Shown here: piece after piece, positions 1-12,000 of the stretch | How the letters are laid out: each line of letters begins with the position of its first letter | How positions within the stretch are numbered: the first letter of the stretch is position 1 | Assembly (NCBI GenBank): GCA_002786065.1 | Contig: NHNY01000018.1 | Location: 372,001 to 436,000 of the forward strand | Source: Microcyclospora pomicola | Lineage: Eukaryota; Ascomycota; Dothideomycetes; Capnodiales | DNA length: 64,000 nucleotides | Direction of reading: 5' to 3' | Position numbers and translations under genes: made by a program | Notes under the pieces: generated by a model | Seen by the model: the letters and a program-made list of their open reading frames with translations, nothing else | Told to the model about the DNA's origin: nothing | Databases searched by the model: none

Positions 1-3000
1 AAGGTCGGCTTTTGCATCATCTAGCTCGAGTTTCGCCAGCTTTGAGATGCGGGCATATTCGTCTTCGTCAAAGACATACTTCGTGGGCATCGCCGCTGCA
101 TGGCCGCGAGGTACCCACGCTGTCGCCGTTATCATAGACATCTTGCGTATGTATAATCACTGGGTATGTTTCACGCAAAATAAGTTTCTTCCCAGACAGC
201 TCTGCTCAAAATATTTTTGGGCTCCATCACATTATCATGCTATCGATAGGCACGGTCCGCTGCAGCCACGATGAGATCTGCTTACATAAGACATATCACT
301 CCATTCACTCCGTACAATGGACGTGCGCCAACATTTAGATGACGATGTCCATTTGGATTTTGCACATAGGGACTGCCTGTATCATTGTGACCGGTTTATG
401 CGTCAGTAGACTGGTCGGAGCAAGTTGTAATGCTCAGCTACTTGAAGCAGCATAAGATTAGCTCCCATAGCTGAAGAAGGTGTTCTAGGAAGTGTTCTCC
501 AACAGGGGGTTGCACAATACGGAGGCGGGTCGGCCATGGTGACCCATAGCATCCGGATCGCTACCATATACAGCGATACAGCATTCAATGGTAGTAGAGA
601 TGACGTCTACCTCATCGGACAAACAACGACGTGGTCAAGAGTCCAGAGCAGATATGCGAAGCGTTCAAAGTCCACGAGTGACGCGAGTATTGAGGTCTAG
701 CGAACGTAGCCAAAGAGATCGGTAGTGTCGCGAGAAAGCTACATTTGCAAAAGAAGCTTCACCGATCAAGCTGGAGTATGTCCATTTGCAGATATTCCAG
801 CTTGACATCTGCCACGCTGCCATAGTGCCACTGGGCTTGATTGCTTCGAGATCTTGCTCAATTTGTGCTGCCTGGAAGGAGATGCGTTACTTCATCAGAC
901 GCATCATGCCATCTTCAGGGATGTCAGATTGATGTGTGTGGACTCCGCATACATGTGGCGCTAGATCGTTAGGCTGTAAGGAATGCGTGGGGAACGAGGA
1001 CACCCGTATTGGTACGCGCTACAAGGTCTGGTAGAGGTCAATCTGCTGCATACGGGTTATACGAGTTCAACGTGACCATTGCTGCACTGCTCGCCGGGAT
1101 CGTTGGTGAGGTGCGATGAGCTGTCGTTGATAGTGGGTGACGCGACGAAGGTGGTGTCATTGGTATATCTTGTCTGCAAGTGGTCTGTGCTAACATTCGT
1201 CGATCACAGCCAACATCCACGTTCTTCTCCATCTTGATTTAAGACAGATATCGAATCGTCCTGGCTCAGCGACCATTCAGAACGCAGCAAGCCATCAAGA
1301 GTCATGTGCCGCTTGAGCGCGCCTGGTATCTGAATCGGGCTCACAGCCACCTCTCAAAATGCCCTGGTCGTGTTGAACTATGGCGATGCTCGATGCCGTC
1401 CGACGTCATGGAGATACACATAGTCAAACTCTACCTCACAGTCACTCTACACAACGGCGGGCTGTCCGCAGATCCCAGTGATATTGCGTAAGAGGGGAGA
1501 TGAGAGTTTGCTAGTGCGATCGTCTTCGAGTGTGAACTATCCCGGCCCAGCAGAAACCTGGATGTTGACCCGGGACGTGTCCAGTCGGTGAACCATGCAG
1601 TCTGAAAAGCTGCTCCAGTCGCAAGGTCATGCCTACTCTGCACATCGAGCCGAAGGCTAGGGTACCTGGACTTCGATATGGAGATCGAACGGGAGACACG
1701 ATTCTGTGCATACTGCTGGGGTCGAAGCTCGCGGCACAGCCAAAATAAGCTCCCCATGTCGACAATGATGCTGTAGCACCGAGCTTATAGCTGTATCGGG
1801 ACATGTGCTCAACTGTCAAATTGCTTTTGATCTCAGAGGACAACGATCTCGCGCTCTTGTTGTGTCAAGCGTTGCTGTTGTCAGCTTTGCCTGATTGTTA
1901 AAATCGCCGCACATTGAAGTGTGTCAATCAGCTCGAAAGCCGACGCCATCCAGGTGTGTACCGACCGAATTTCTCGAGCTTTATGGTTGAAGCTGAATTG
2001 ATAGTGATGGCACCTAAAAGTGGGTTCACGTACCTGTCGTTATGGTTCTAAGCGGCCCAAGGCTTCGGGCACAGCCATGATCATGACAATCGCTGAGACT
2101 GCCGGCGGCTGGCATCGGACATTGCCTCTCACCAAGCCACAGTTTTCGTCCCGACTCAAACATTGCCGTGTGCAAGACGACCGCGGCTTAAAAATGGCAT
2201 ATTGTGGAAGGAGATGTGACGATCATTGTAAAGCTCTTCTCGATCGGGACTGAAGAGATCGATTGCTCACCGGTGCTCTCGAGCAACCAATGGCGGGTTG
2301 CCTTCTCTCAGGCTGAATCATCACATCAAACATAGAACCTGAAGTATGCCCGACTCAGCGGAACCGCCTCTGACGTCGGACCCGTTCTTCGCGCTGGGCA
2401 AGAGCTTCAACATACTTCATTGCCCTGTCCATCCTTCCGGTGAAGGATCGCGTTCGTGCGTGGACGAGCCGAGAGCCTTGACAGTCCTCGATCAAGCTAG
2501 ATGAACGGAGTCGCCTACGGCTTTCTTTTAGGCATGAGGTTGTCATGATCACGCTCCACGGCAGGGAAAAGCACACCGGTGATGAACAAGCCAAGGATGC
2601 AATAAGATGTGACTGCAGGACTGCCGTGACCAATGAGCAATGGATATTGCTGTGTTTTTGGAACGAGAGCCGGTGTCCATGGACCTAGGATCCACTTTTT
2701 CATCTATCCGATGTCCTACCGAGGCGGCTCTCGCGATGAGGACTTCTGGAGCGCCCGAACGTATTCGAAGTTGCACGATGACTCCTGAGCGGTCAACGTT
2801 TCAGAATGTCACGCGGCGACAGCAACGAATTCGACCAAATGCCAGATGAGACTTGGAGCGCGAGATGAACAGGAGTATATATACAAGCTCGGATTGACTG
2901 GCTGAAGTAAGTGTATTCAAGAGTCCAATGCGCAATACCGTTACTGCAGTCTCCATTGATTCCTGCTTCTTCGCATCAGACAGAACCATTGACACTTCTT

Positions 3001-4537
3001 ACACAATGTGTATGATTTACACACGCATTGGCTTTCGATGTACAGAAGAACTGACTACTAGCCTAGTCTTCCTCGGCGAAGAAGAAACCAAAGATGGACA
3101 GTCTCGGGTAGGGGCCAATCCTTTCTTCCTGCTGACACACATCCAGGAGACTGACTTCAGCAGGACGCCGGCTACTCCAAGTAGATCACCAATTCACCGC
3201 GCAAACGAATCCGAGCTCAGAATCCTCGCTCGAGTCTCTTCGGATTCGCAAGGTCCAGTACAGTAAAACGCTGGTCCATACCAAATTCCTACAAGTACAA
3301 CAACTGTGACAAGCATTTGCCAGTGCAAACAGTGTCAAAGGTCTAGAGCGATCATGACGACAAAGTGGTCAAGGACACCAGGCATGCATCGATAAGCATG
3401 TATCATTGCACAATTGATGCGGTCAACAATCACATTCATTTTTGATGTTAGGGGTAGCGTCTATCCCTGTCGAAGTAGAGCTGAAATGGCTTGATAGCCG
3501 CGCCAGGAGGAAATACCATGGATCACACTTATAAGACGGGAAAACATGTTGGCAAGATATTGAGATTGTGCGAGATCTCGTCACATCGAATTCTACATCG
3601 GTACACAGTCCACTGTTTTTGGGGGAAGTCTGGAAAGCCCGAGTTTTTCATGCATGCTTCTACAACCATCGCACGATGTCTCTCGAAGTCAAGCCAGACA
3701 CTTTTGCAGGGTGGAGGAGACTGCTTCTATGTGTTCAATATGGAACTTTTCTCTGATGAATGGGCGACGTGATGGGGGCGCTACACATCTTCCATGTCCA
3801 CAAGTCTTCGTACACTGTCACTACTTCTCTCTATATCAGCTATATCTTACTATGAAGCGTTTCGAGAAGTCCGCTCAAGCGCGTTAGAAACCTCACTCAT
3901 TCAACGTAGCAAGCAGCTAGTACTATTTCTTGTCCCAACCTCTACTATCAACTGCTATATACACCTTGGCCGTCTGACAATATATGCTTTCCACAGTTCA
4001 TATAATCATAGCTGCGAAGCTGGGCAGACCTGGCCGCAGGTCTCTTGAGGCGCACACCCATGAATTGACCCAGACGTCTTCGGCATCATGATCACTCGAC
4101 GGTGTTATCTTGAGTTGAAGGTCACAAGTTGTATTTTTCTGTACTTTACAGATGTATAACAACAAGATGATTCCCGAGTCATTCCGCGACCTGATGTCGA
4201 CATCGGCTCCTGTAGCTTCGCCACTGCCGGCCATGTGCAGCTAAAAGATGCACAGGTGACGTGATGTGCTGTACACGAGACCTACAGTACGCCCTGCTTC
4301 TATGCTACACATCATGATAGGTTGGAAATTCCTTATTTTGTATTTATTATTAATGACTTAGGTTGCTTTGTGATAGTCAGAGGATCTGATTACACATCAT
4401 CCGAATCGTATACCTGCGCCGTGAGGTGTATGACAATAGCTTAAAGGTGGGTTGTATACAATTTTTCAAATAGGTATATTGATGTGGTGAGAACATTTCA
4501 AAGCGTCGAGTTGCCTCCACTGACGAGAATATAGGAT
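1..4537. other. Gene-poor stretch, no recognisable gene
   Basis: Both strands carry only short overlapping open frames (112 residues or fewer). None has recognisable motifs, a plausible domain or a consistent exon chain. The longest, at 2928-3266 (+), has no family resemblance that I can see. A hydrophobic segment on the minus strand at about 2515-2703 could not be joined to flanking exons. The region may be intergenic sequence, decayed genes or non-coding transcripts. I saw no terminal repeats or transposase-like frames. Confidence 0.5.
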
Positions 4538-5323
4538 ATGAGTATTGCCAGAGTAACATCCAGACCTTTCGTAGCACGAACGGCACTTTTCCAAACAGCC
4601 AGCAGTACCGCCAGAGTCACAACTCCGACCGCCACAAAGTGTACATATCAGCCAACCGTCCAACGGACGCCCCAGCAATCACTCTTCAGCACCAGTAGTC
4701 GCAAAATGTCTCTAGGCGTGCCACTCAACCTGCCAAAATGGTAAATACACTCTGAACTCCTCCAAGACCTCCTTCCCCTCGCTCACATCAACACCACTAG
4801 GCTGAAAGAGAACTCCCATCTCCTGCAACCACCGATCAACAACTTCTGCGTGTACTCGGACCCGCTGACGGTCATGGTGGTGGGCGGGCCGAACGCGCGC
4901 ACCGACTACCACATCAACACGACGCCCGAGTTCTTCTTCCAGTACAAGGGCCGCATGCTGCTGAAGACGGTGCAGAACGGCAACGAGTTCAAGGACGTCT
5001 ACATCGACGAGGGCGAGATGTTCCTGCTGCCGGGCAACACGCCGCATAACCCGGTGCGGTTCGCGGATACCGTCGGCATCGTGATCGAGCAGCCGCGACC
5101 GGCGGATAGCGTCGATCGGTTGCGGTGGTATTGTCAGCAGTGCGGGGAGGTGGTCAAGGAGGCGGCGTTTCATTGCACGGATCTCGGGACGCAGATCAAG
5201 CAGGCGGTGGAGGAGTTTGGGGCGGATGTGGAGGCGAGGAAGTGTGGCAAGTGTGGAGAGGTGTGCGAGACGCGGCCGTCGAAGGAGGTCATGGAGCAGA
5301 TGAGGCTGGGTGGAAGAGATTGA
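4538..5323 (+). CDS. BNA1: 3-hydroxyanthranilate 3,4-dioxygenase (two exons)
   Basis: This is the kynurenine-pathway enzyme that opens the ring of 3-hydroxyanthranilate on the way to quinolinate and NAD. Exons are 4538-4740 and 4801-5323, with a 60-bp GT..AG intron that splits a Trp codon (241 aa). The cupin iron ligands are visible: His105 and Glu111 in DYHINTTPEFF, and His150 in GNTPHNP. Two CxxC pairs near the C-terminus (Cys179/182 and Cys216/219) form the rubredoxin-like metal site found in fungal and bacterial members. The family normally starts at the equivalent of Met57 (4706, MSLGVPLNLPKW). The frame is open upstream to an ATG at 4538, which adds 56 residues rich in Arg, Ser, Thr and Ala and ending in SLFSTSSRK, like a mitochondrial presequence. 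Family assignment is firm; the start is not. It is convergent with the dUTPase gene. Confidence 0.93.
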
Positions 5324-5704
5324 AGAAAGTCAAAAGGCTATTTTTCCTTACGAATGATCTTTTAAAAGGTGTATTGAACCAGAAGTACGTACAATGAACC
5401 ACGCACGTTCCAAAGCTAGTTGGAATTCTTCGTAATCGTGCGACTTGGTCTCTCATCTATCGTGTTTGACTAAATGGAGTGCTCCACGAGCCCAGAGTTC
5501 AGGATAGAATCCATCGGTGAGCATCCTATCGTGGTTGACAACAGGGGTGACAATAGACTGATTGAGTCTGAGTCTTGTACACCTGGGAACTGATTCTCGT
5601 AGATTTGTAATTCATCATAGCGTCGGGCCCTTCTGGCATGACTGTTCGCAGAGGGCGACGTGTTTGTCCGAACATTGAGTTACAGCTGTGAATATGATCA
5701 CTGA
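5324..5704. other. 3' intergenic space between convergent genes
   Basis: This is a 381-bp gap between the converging dioxygenase and dUTPase genes. It presumably holds both 3' UTRs and polyadenylation signals. I see no gene in it. Confidence 0.5.
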
Positions 5705-6531
5705 TCAAGCTGGAGCGACGCCACTGATCGGAGGCAGATTGCCTCCAAAACCACCTGTGGAGCCAAACCCACCGGCCCCTCGGACCGTCTCATCGAGCTG
5801 CTCAACAACGACAATGTCAGGCGTGTAAATCTGGATCTGTCAGTACAGCGTACCATCTACCAGTCAAACTTCCGACTCACCCTTTCTATTATCAGCTGAG
5901 CAATGCGCTCACCAACGGCAACCTTGAAATCAGTGTCGCTGAAGTTGAAGAGCAGAACACCCAATGGCCCGCGATAATCCGCATCGATTACGCCGGCGCC
6001 AACATCGATACTATGCTTGCTGGCTAGACCACTTCGAGGCGCTACTCTGCCGTATGTGCCTGCTGGTACGGCGATGCTGATGTCCGTTGCTACGATGACC
6101 TTGCCTCTTGCCGGGATGACGGTCTCCTTCGCTGCGTAGAGATCGTACCCTGCTGCGTATGCCGATCCGCGTGTGGGTGCTTTCGCCGTCTCAGACAGTA
6201 GCTTGACTTGCATGGCGGGTGGAGGAGGGTCGAAGGATGCCATAATGGGGAGGGTTGGCGCGGGAACGGGTGGTAATGGTGAAGTCACAGTAGCTAGTGG
6301 TTCGGGAGGCTCAGCAGTATGTGGAGTGGGAGTAGGTTGGTCGTTGAGTATGGCTAGCAGCATGTCAATACCGTATCTCAGCCGTGTGGTACCATTGGAT
6401 CACCGTTACATACAGGCCACGCTTAGATTGGCTGCCGGTTCGGTATATTTGGTTCGTTTGGGTAAAGGAGACGAAGGTAAGCTGGGAGCGTCGTGCGCGA
6501 CTTGCGGTTGTGGAGTGGCTTCGTCTGCCAT
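5705..6531 (-). CDS. DUT1: dUTP diphosphatase (three exons)
   Basis: The enzyme hydrolyses dUTP to dUMP and pyrophosphate, keeping uracil out of DNA and supplying dTMP synthesis. Exons in transcript order are 6531-6414, 6353-5881 and 5836-5705, with introns of 60 and 44 bp (240 aa). All five trimeric dUTPase motifs are present: AGYDLYAA (residues 107-114), PRSGLA (145-150), [12 protein letters not shown] (160-171), GERIAQLI (187-194) and the Gly-rich [10 protein letters not shown] (216-225). Motif 4 to motif 5 is continuous only after the 44-bp intron is removed. The first 76 residues are a Pro/Thr-rich extension absent from the minimal enzyme. Met77 (MASFDPPP) could be an alternative start giving a core-length protein, so two forms are possible. 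Exon 1 is inferred from frame and splice sites. Confidence 0.92.
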
Positions 6532-7680
6532 TTTCAGTCTTTGCGCAGCAATAGAAGTGTGAGTTGTTCGAAAGTGCCCACTAACGAACGTCACATGCTA
6601 GGAGACGCGTTTGACGCGATTCTCGTGCTTGCGCTCCTGGGCACGTGCGAGGACTTTCTGCGCCAGCGCTAAACGTCGGCCCGGCACTAGCGCGGCTGTG
6701 CTTGATATATCAGCTTCCACCACGACCATCCATTCCATTGCTTTTTCCTTCTCCAGCTCTCTTTGCCTTTTGGCTTAGGTATGTCACCTCCCCTACACAC
6801 ACTTTCATTGAACCTTACTGACTCCCCCACGGATCAAGTGTAGTATCTGTTCTTTTCAGTTTAATCTCTGGAATGTCACTACGGTGACTTTATTGATTAT
6901 CCTCATTTTTGGAACTCGTCGGGAGGCCGCTGGGCTTGCTTATGTCTCCTGCCACTGTGTCGCTGGTATCGCACTGCCTCCAGCTGATGCGAAAGTCTAC
7001 ACCATTTCATCAGACCACTTGCATCCTGCAAGTGCCTGGAGAAGAGGTTCTTCATACACATTGCAAAACCACTACTCAGTGCCTGAACAATGGAGGAGGA
7101 CGACGCAGCTCGCTCACTGACACACGTGAGTCATGACTGTATAGCCTCAACCGCACGACTACATACGCTCACCGCAAGACTACACAAGCTCACCACCTAG
7201 TCTTCATCCGGCCATCGCATGGTCTCCACTTGCTGGCCTTGTTTTTGAAGCTGTTGGTACCCACAGTAGGCCATGCTATCAAGCGAGAATCGAAATCGAT
7301 CCAGCATGTGAACCGCTCGCCGACATACCGGATTGACAGCCTATGACGAGAGGCGTGCGGACATCGTGTCATCATTTATTTGGACGTTCTTAGGATTGCT
7401 GCCACGCTTCTCTGACATTCACACGCGTTATGCGACAAGGTCTTGTTTCGTCAAAGTACATCTCGTGGTTCCTCTAACGCTGTCGACAGAAGCATCCACT
7501 CGCGACTGGGGTCCAATACCGCTCCACGTACATGTCACTAACATTACAAACATCGAGTGGGAAAATTGACGTAGATGCAAGACATGTAGACTGAGCGTTT
7601 CATACTCGGCGTAGTCATCATATACTGCATTCCGCTATACAATGCAGATGTGTTTTGAGGTTATGCTTTCGTTCATCAGC
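6532..7680. other. Intergenic region upstream of dUTPase, no gene assigned
   Basis: A pyrimidine-rich stretch at about 6,720-6,790, followed by a good donor-like GTATGT, looks like a 5' leader on the plus strand. I could not build a coding gene after it. A short frame beginning at the ATG at 7089 ends at a donor-like CAC/GTGAGT but leads to no credible second exon. A non-coding transcript is possible. This is a guess from composition only. Confidence 0.35.
7150..7191 (+). repeat. Imperfect 21-bp tandem duplication
   Basis: Two adjacent 21-bp units (7150-7170 and 7171-7191) both begin ACCGCA and end in GCTC. They match at 17 of 21 positions. The duplication lies in non-coding sequence and has no visible function. 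Confidence 0.6.
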
Positions 7681-8809
7681 TCATCCTTGCACCCTGAATG
7701 TACGACCACTTGCAGTCTTTCGCTCTTTCTCCTCGACTTCAGGCCTGGCTCTTCGGAGTACTTCAACGGCACAGTTAGTGATTGGTCTTGCAGCATGAAA
7801 CTGACGAGTGCTTCCTGAACATACCTTGCAAAAAGTCTGCTGTCCGCCTTCGCATACGGCTGTGGATGTATGCTTTGCTTGCCTTGATATGGTAGTGGAA
7901 GTAATCTCGGAAGGTCTGGATGTGCGAAATAGCTTGGTCTCGTCTTTGTCTGGTTAGATGCTCGGGGAACAGCACTGATGAAGTAGATCAGTATAGCACG
8001 ACGCTTCTACAACATACAGCGTGAACTTACCGAAGGTGATGTATCCGACCTCTCCCTTTCCGTTCGCCAAGCCAGGCTGGCCTTGCAACTCTAACGGCGG
8101 CTCATTACGGAACAGAACCTGCGGCGCGTTCTGCACTCCACGCTTTCTTGCATCGACAAACTCCTGCAAGAACACTTTGCCGTAGATCCTGTCCGTCTCC
8201 TCGCGAAAGACCGTGCTGAATATGACTGTGACTCTGTCATGCGACGCCTTGATATATATTGCCTCCTCTTCACGGTAGTGGATGGCTCGCACCTGCCCTC
8301 CCTCCTTGACACCTGCTGGCGCCGACTCGGACACGTAATGGCTTGCTTCCTCTTCCAGTGCCGCAAACTCATCGAATGCTTGCTCGAAGGGCGCTGCCAT
8401 CGCATTGCGCTTCATCAAGCTTATTCTGCGCACCAGATCGTCTCGTTCCTCTTGACTCGGTGGCAGCTGCGTGAGATCCACCTGGACGCTGAAATCATAT
8501 CCATTCTCGGGAGCAATGATGTATGGTCCATATTCGCGCTCCAGAACCGTTTGAGCGCCATACTTCACGAGATCGGCGAAGCATTTGAGTGCAATAGAGA
8601 TGACAATCTTGGTCTTTTCGGCAGGAGTAGAGATATGGAAAGTGACGTTATCGAAGTCGGAAGCTATTTGATCGATCGAGGTGGGAGTAGCACTGTCAAT
8701 GGTCAATATTGTTTTCCTCTCTGGAGGGGCGGTACATGTCATACTCTGGTGCGAAGCGATCTCTCAAAAGACTCTCGATGAGCACGTTCTGATAGTCAAG
8801 TAGAAGCAT
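7681..8809 (-). CDS. ARPC2: Arp2/3 complex subunit 2, p34/ARC35 (four exons)
   Basis: This is a core subunit of the Arp2/3 complex, which nucleates branched actin at cortical patches and supports endocytosis and polar growth. Exons in transcript order are 8809-8745, 8692-8031, 7974-7825 and 7760-7681, with introns of 52, 56 and 64 bp (318 aa, normal for the family). The N-terminus [15 protein letters not shown] is a family hallmark. It joins in frame to [18 protein letters not shown] only after the 52-bp intron is removed, which fixes the start at 8809. Further hallmarks are [27 protein letters not shown] across intron 2, and [22 protein letters not shown] near the end. It is divergent from UTP12, with 210 bp between start codons. 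Confidence 0.95.
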
Positions 8810-9019
8810 CTTTGCAATTCCGAATGTGTGAACGGTTCTCTCTCAATCTTCACACAAGCAATGCAGCGAGATCGACAGAGCACTCCCGGTACGTAATTGC
8901 TCATGGCTGAGGCAGTGAAGTGGGCTGCTCGAATGAGGCTCGGCGGGCCGAGCCTTGATGTGGGGTTTGATGCTGTTGTCTTCTGAACTTTTTGGCCGAT
9001 CAAGAATTTTGTCGCAAAG

Positions 9020-12000
9020 ATGGTCCGATCCTACAGGTAAGTCTAAACTTCATTTCGCGGGAGTAACCAAACACTGATTGAACCAGGAAGTACGAGGTCG
9101 GTCAGGCCTTCGGTACTGTCTGCACTGCGACAACAAACTGTGTCTGGACTCCAGATGGGTATTCGAGCAGCACGACAAGAAAAACAGGCTCAGGACGAGC
9201 GTACGTGGGCGCTAATGAAGATGTGATATGTTGGGACATCAAGAAGGGGGAGCTTCTGTCGCGATGGCATGACAAGGACAACAAGACTGCTGTTACGTGC
9301 ATCACACAATGCGACATCCAGCCAGATCTTTACGCTGCTGGGTACACAGACGGGTCGATAAGAACATGGGACGCTCTCTCATCACAGATTGTTGTTAGCT
9401 TCAACGGACATCGCTCTGCCGTCACGCAACTTCAGTTTGACCGTGAAGGCGCGAGACTGGCTAGTGGAAGCAAAGACACGGATATCATTGTCTGGAACCT
9501 ACTATCAGAAACTGCTGAGTACAGATTACGAGGGCACAAAGATCAGATCACCGGACTCTCATTTCTGAGAACTCGACGGTCACAAAGGCAAAGTCCGCAT
9601 ACTGACGAGGGTGTTGATGTAGCGCCTAGCGATGTTGAGGAAGATGTTGAAGAGAAATACCTGCTCTCTACCTCCAAGGACGCGCTAATCAAGCTCTGGG
9701 ATCTCACTGCACCGCACTGCATTGAGACACACGTTGCTCAGACGAGTGGAGAATGTTGGGCGATGGGTATGAGTCCAGATGGCGCTGGATGCATTACGGC
9801 CGGTAACGATGGCGAGCTGAAAGTATGGAATGTGGATTTGGACAGGCTTGCGGACCTTGGTAATGGTACGGAAAAGCTTAAGAACCAGGACATTCTTGTC
9901 AGCCAGGGTATCCTTCACAGACAAGGAAAGGACAGGACGATCGGGTTGTCCTTCCACCCAAAGCAGGATTACATTGCGGTGCATGGCTCTGAGAAAGCAG
10001 TGGAGCTGTGGCGTATCCGGTCACCAGAGGAAGTTCATCGACACATGCAGCGCAAACGAAAGCGAAGACGCGAAAAAGCTGCAGCAAGTGGAGCAGAGCT
10101 CGTGCCAGAGGCCGATGATACCTTGGACGCAGTAGATGTGAACGATCTCTTCGTATCCCATGTCATAGTCCGCACTGGTGGCAAGGTTCGATCAATCGAT
10201 TGGGCTAGTCGTGGAAGCCGAACAAGCAAATCAATACAGCTCTTGATCGCAAGCACGAACAATCAGCTCGAGCTATATTCCGTGACCACGCACAGGGCGC
10301 AGATTAAAGCAGCCAAGGAATCTGCAGGACCCGAGTACAATCGGTCAATGGCTGTCGAGCTTCCGGGTCACCGGACTGATGTTCGTTCTTTGGCGCTGTC
10401 ATCTGACGATCGCATGCTTGCTAGCTCATCCAGTGGTCAACTCAAGGTCTGGAATATGAAGACTCTGTCGTGCTTACGCACCTTGGAGTGTGGACAAGCA
10501 CTCTGCTCGGCCTTTCTGCCTGGTGATCGCATAGTCTTGCTAGGCACCAAGACGGGCGAGCTGGAGATGTACGACATCTCGACCAGCACACTGATTGAGA
10601 GCTTCCAAGCACACGACGGCGCCATATGGACACTCGCCGTAAATCCTGATGGTCGAAGCGTTGTCACTGGCTCTGCTGATAAGTCTGCCAAGTTCTGGAG
10701 GTTCGATATTATAGACGAGGACATTCCTGGCACCCGACGCTCTACACAACGACTAAAGCTCACGCAAACACGACAGCTCAAAGTCACAGACGATGTGCTG
10801 AGCGTCTGCTTCTCTCCTGATCAACGGTTGCTTGCTCTCAGCACGCTGGACAACACAGTCAAAGTCTTCTTCGTCGATTCGCTCAAGCTATTCCTTACAC
10901 TATACGGTCACAAACTGCCAGTATTGAACATCAGCATTTCCAGCGATAGCAAGCTCATTGCAACCTGCAGTGCCGACAAGAATGTCCGTATCTGGGGCTT
11001 GGATTTTGGCGATTGCCACAAAGCTTTCTTCGCCCATCAAGACAGCGTCATGGCGGTGTCATTCATTTCGCACCCCGTAGAGAATGACGAACGACATCTT
11101 TTGTTCAGCACGGGCAAAGACGGCGTAGTGAAGTCGTGGGACGGCGACAAGTTCGAGCAAATCCAAAAGCTAGATGGGCACAAAGGTGAAGTCTGGGCGA
11201 TGGCGGTGAGCAGGACCGGCGAGACTATCGTCACAGCTTCGCACGACAAGAGTATTCGAAGTTGGCAGGTCGGTGACGATCTCATCTTCCTCGAGGAAGA
11301 GCGTGAGAAGGAGCTGGAAGAGATGTACGAGGCCACGCTTGCCCAGAACCTGGATCGAGATGCTCGCGATGAAGATCAACAAGAGGGCGAAGTGGGCGTG
11401 GCCACCAAACAGACTATCTCGACTCTGACGCATGGTGAAAAGGTGATGGAAGCTCTGGAACTGGGCACTGCGGACCTCGAAGTCATGCGAGTACACGACG
11501 AACAACAAGCGAACGCGCCAAACACGAAGTTCGCACCACCACAACGCAATCCGATCTTCCTGGCCCTCGGAAACATCTCCGCAGAACAGCATGTGCTGTC
11601 CACGCTACAGAAAATTCCATCACCGGCTCTCCACGATGCCTTGCTCGTCATTCCGTTCTCCACATTGCCTACACTATTCGCGTTTCTCTCACTCTTCTTG
11701 CAGAAACGCATGAACCCAGAACTCGCATGGCGTGTGACGTACTTTCTGTTGCAAGCGCACATGAAGCAGATTGTGGCGTCTCGACAGATGAGAGATGTGC
11801 TGGAAGAGATTCTGGACGCGTATGAAGACTGGCAAGAGCAGGAGAGGAAGATAATGGGGTTTAATCTGGCAGGTCTCACAGTCATGGCGAGAGATGTACG
11901 TGAGAGCGAGACGACCTCGGCCTATCTAAACGGGGTAGAGGTAGATGAGGGTGATGTGGGCAAAGGGAGGAAGAAACGGGCATTTGCTAGCATTGCTTGA
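9020..12000 (+). CDS. UTP12: U3 snoRNP / SSU processome WD-repeat protein Utp12 (Dip2)
   Basis: This is a component of the UTP-B subcomplex of the small-subunit processome in the nucleolus, needed for early 18S pre-rRNA cleavages. Exon 1 is only 17 nt (9020-9036, MVRSY plus part of Arg). A 50-bp intron follows, and then one long exon, 9087-12000 (976 aa). The N-terminus MVRSYRKYEVGQAFG and GRAYVGANEDVICWDIK fit Dip2/WDR3. Two WD-propellers are visible: repeats with GH...D...W..K cores run from about residue 60 to 330 and from about 400 to 700. A C-terminal Utp12 domain (about residues 790-920) holds HDALLVIPFSTLPTLF and MNPELAWRVTYFLLQ. The size matches yeast Dip2 (about 940 aa). Confidence 0.95.

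Noticed and set aside
2515-2776. Minus-strand hydrophobic segment that might be part of a membrane protein
   Set aside because: I could not join it to flanking exons with credible splice sites, and the frames around it stop quickly.
7089-7140. Short exon-like ATG frame (MEEDDAARSLTH) ending at a good donor
   Set aside because: None of the acceptors within 250 bp leads to an open, protein-like second exon.
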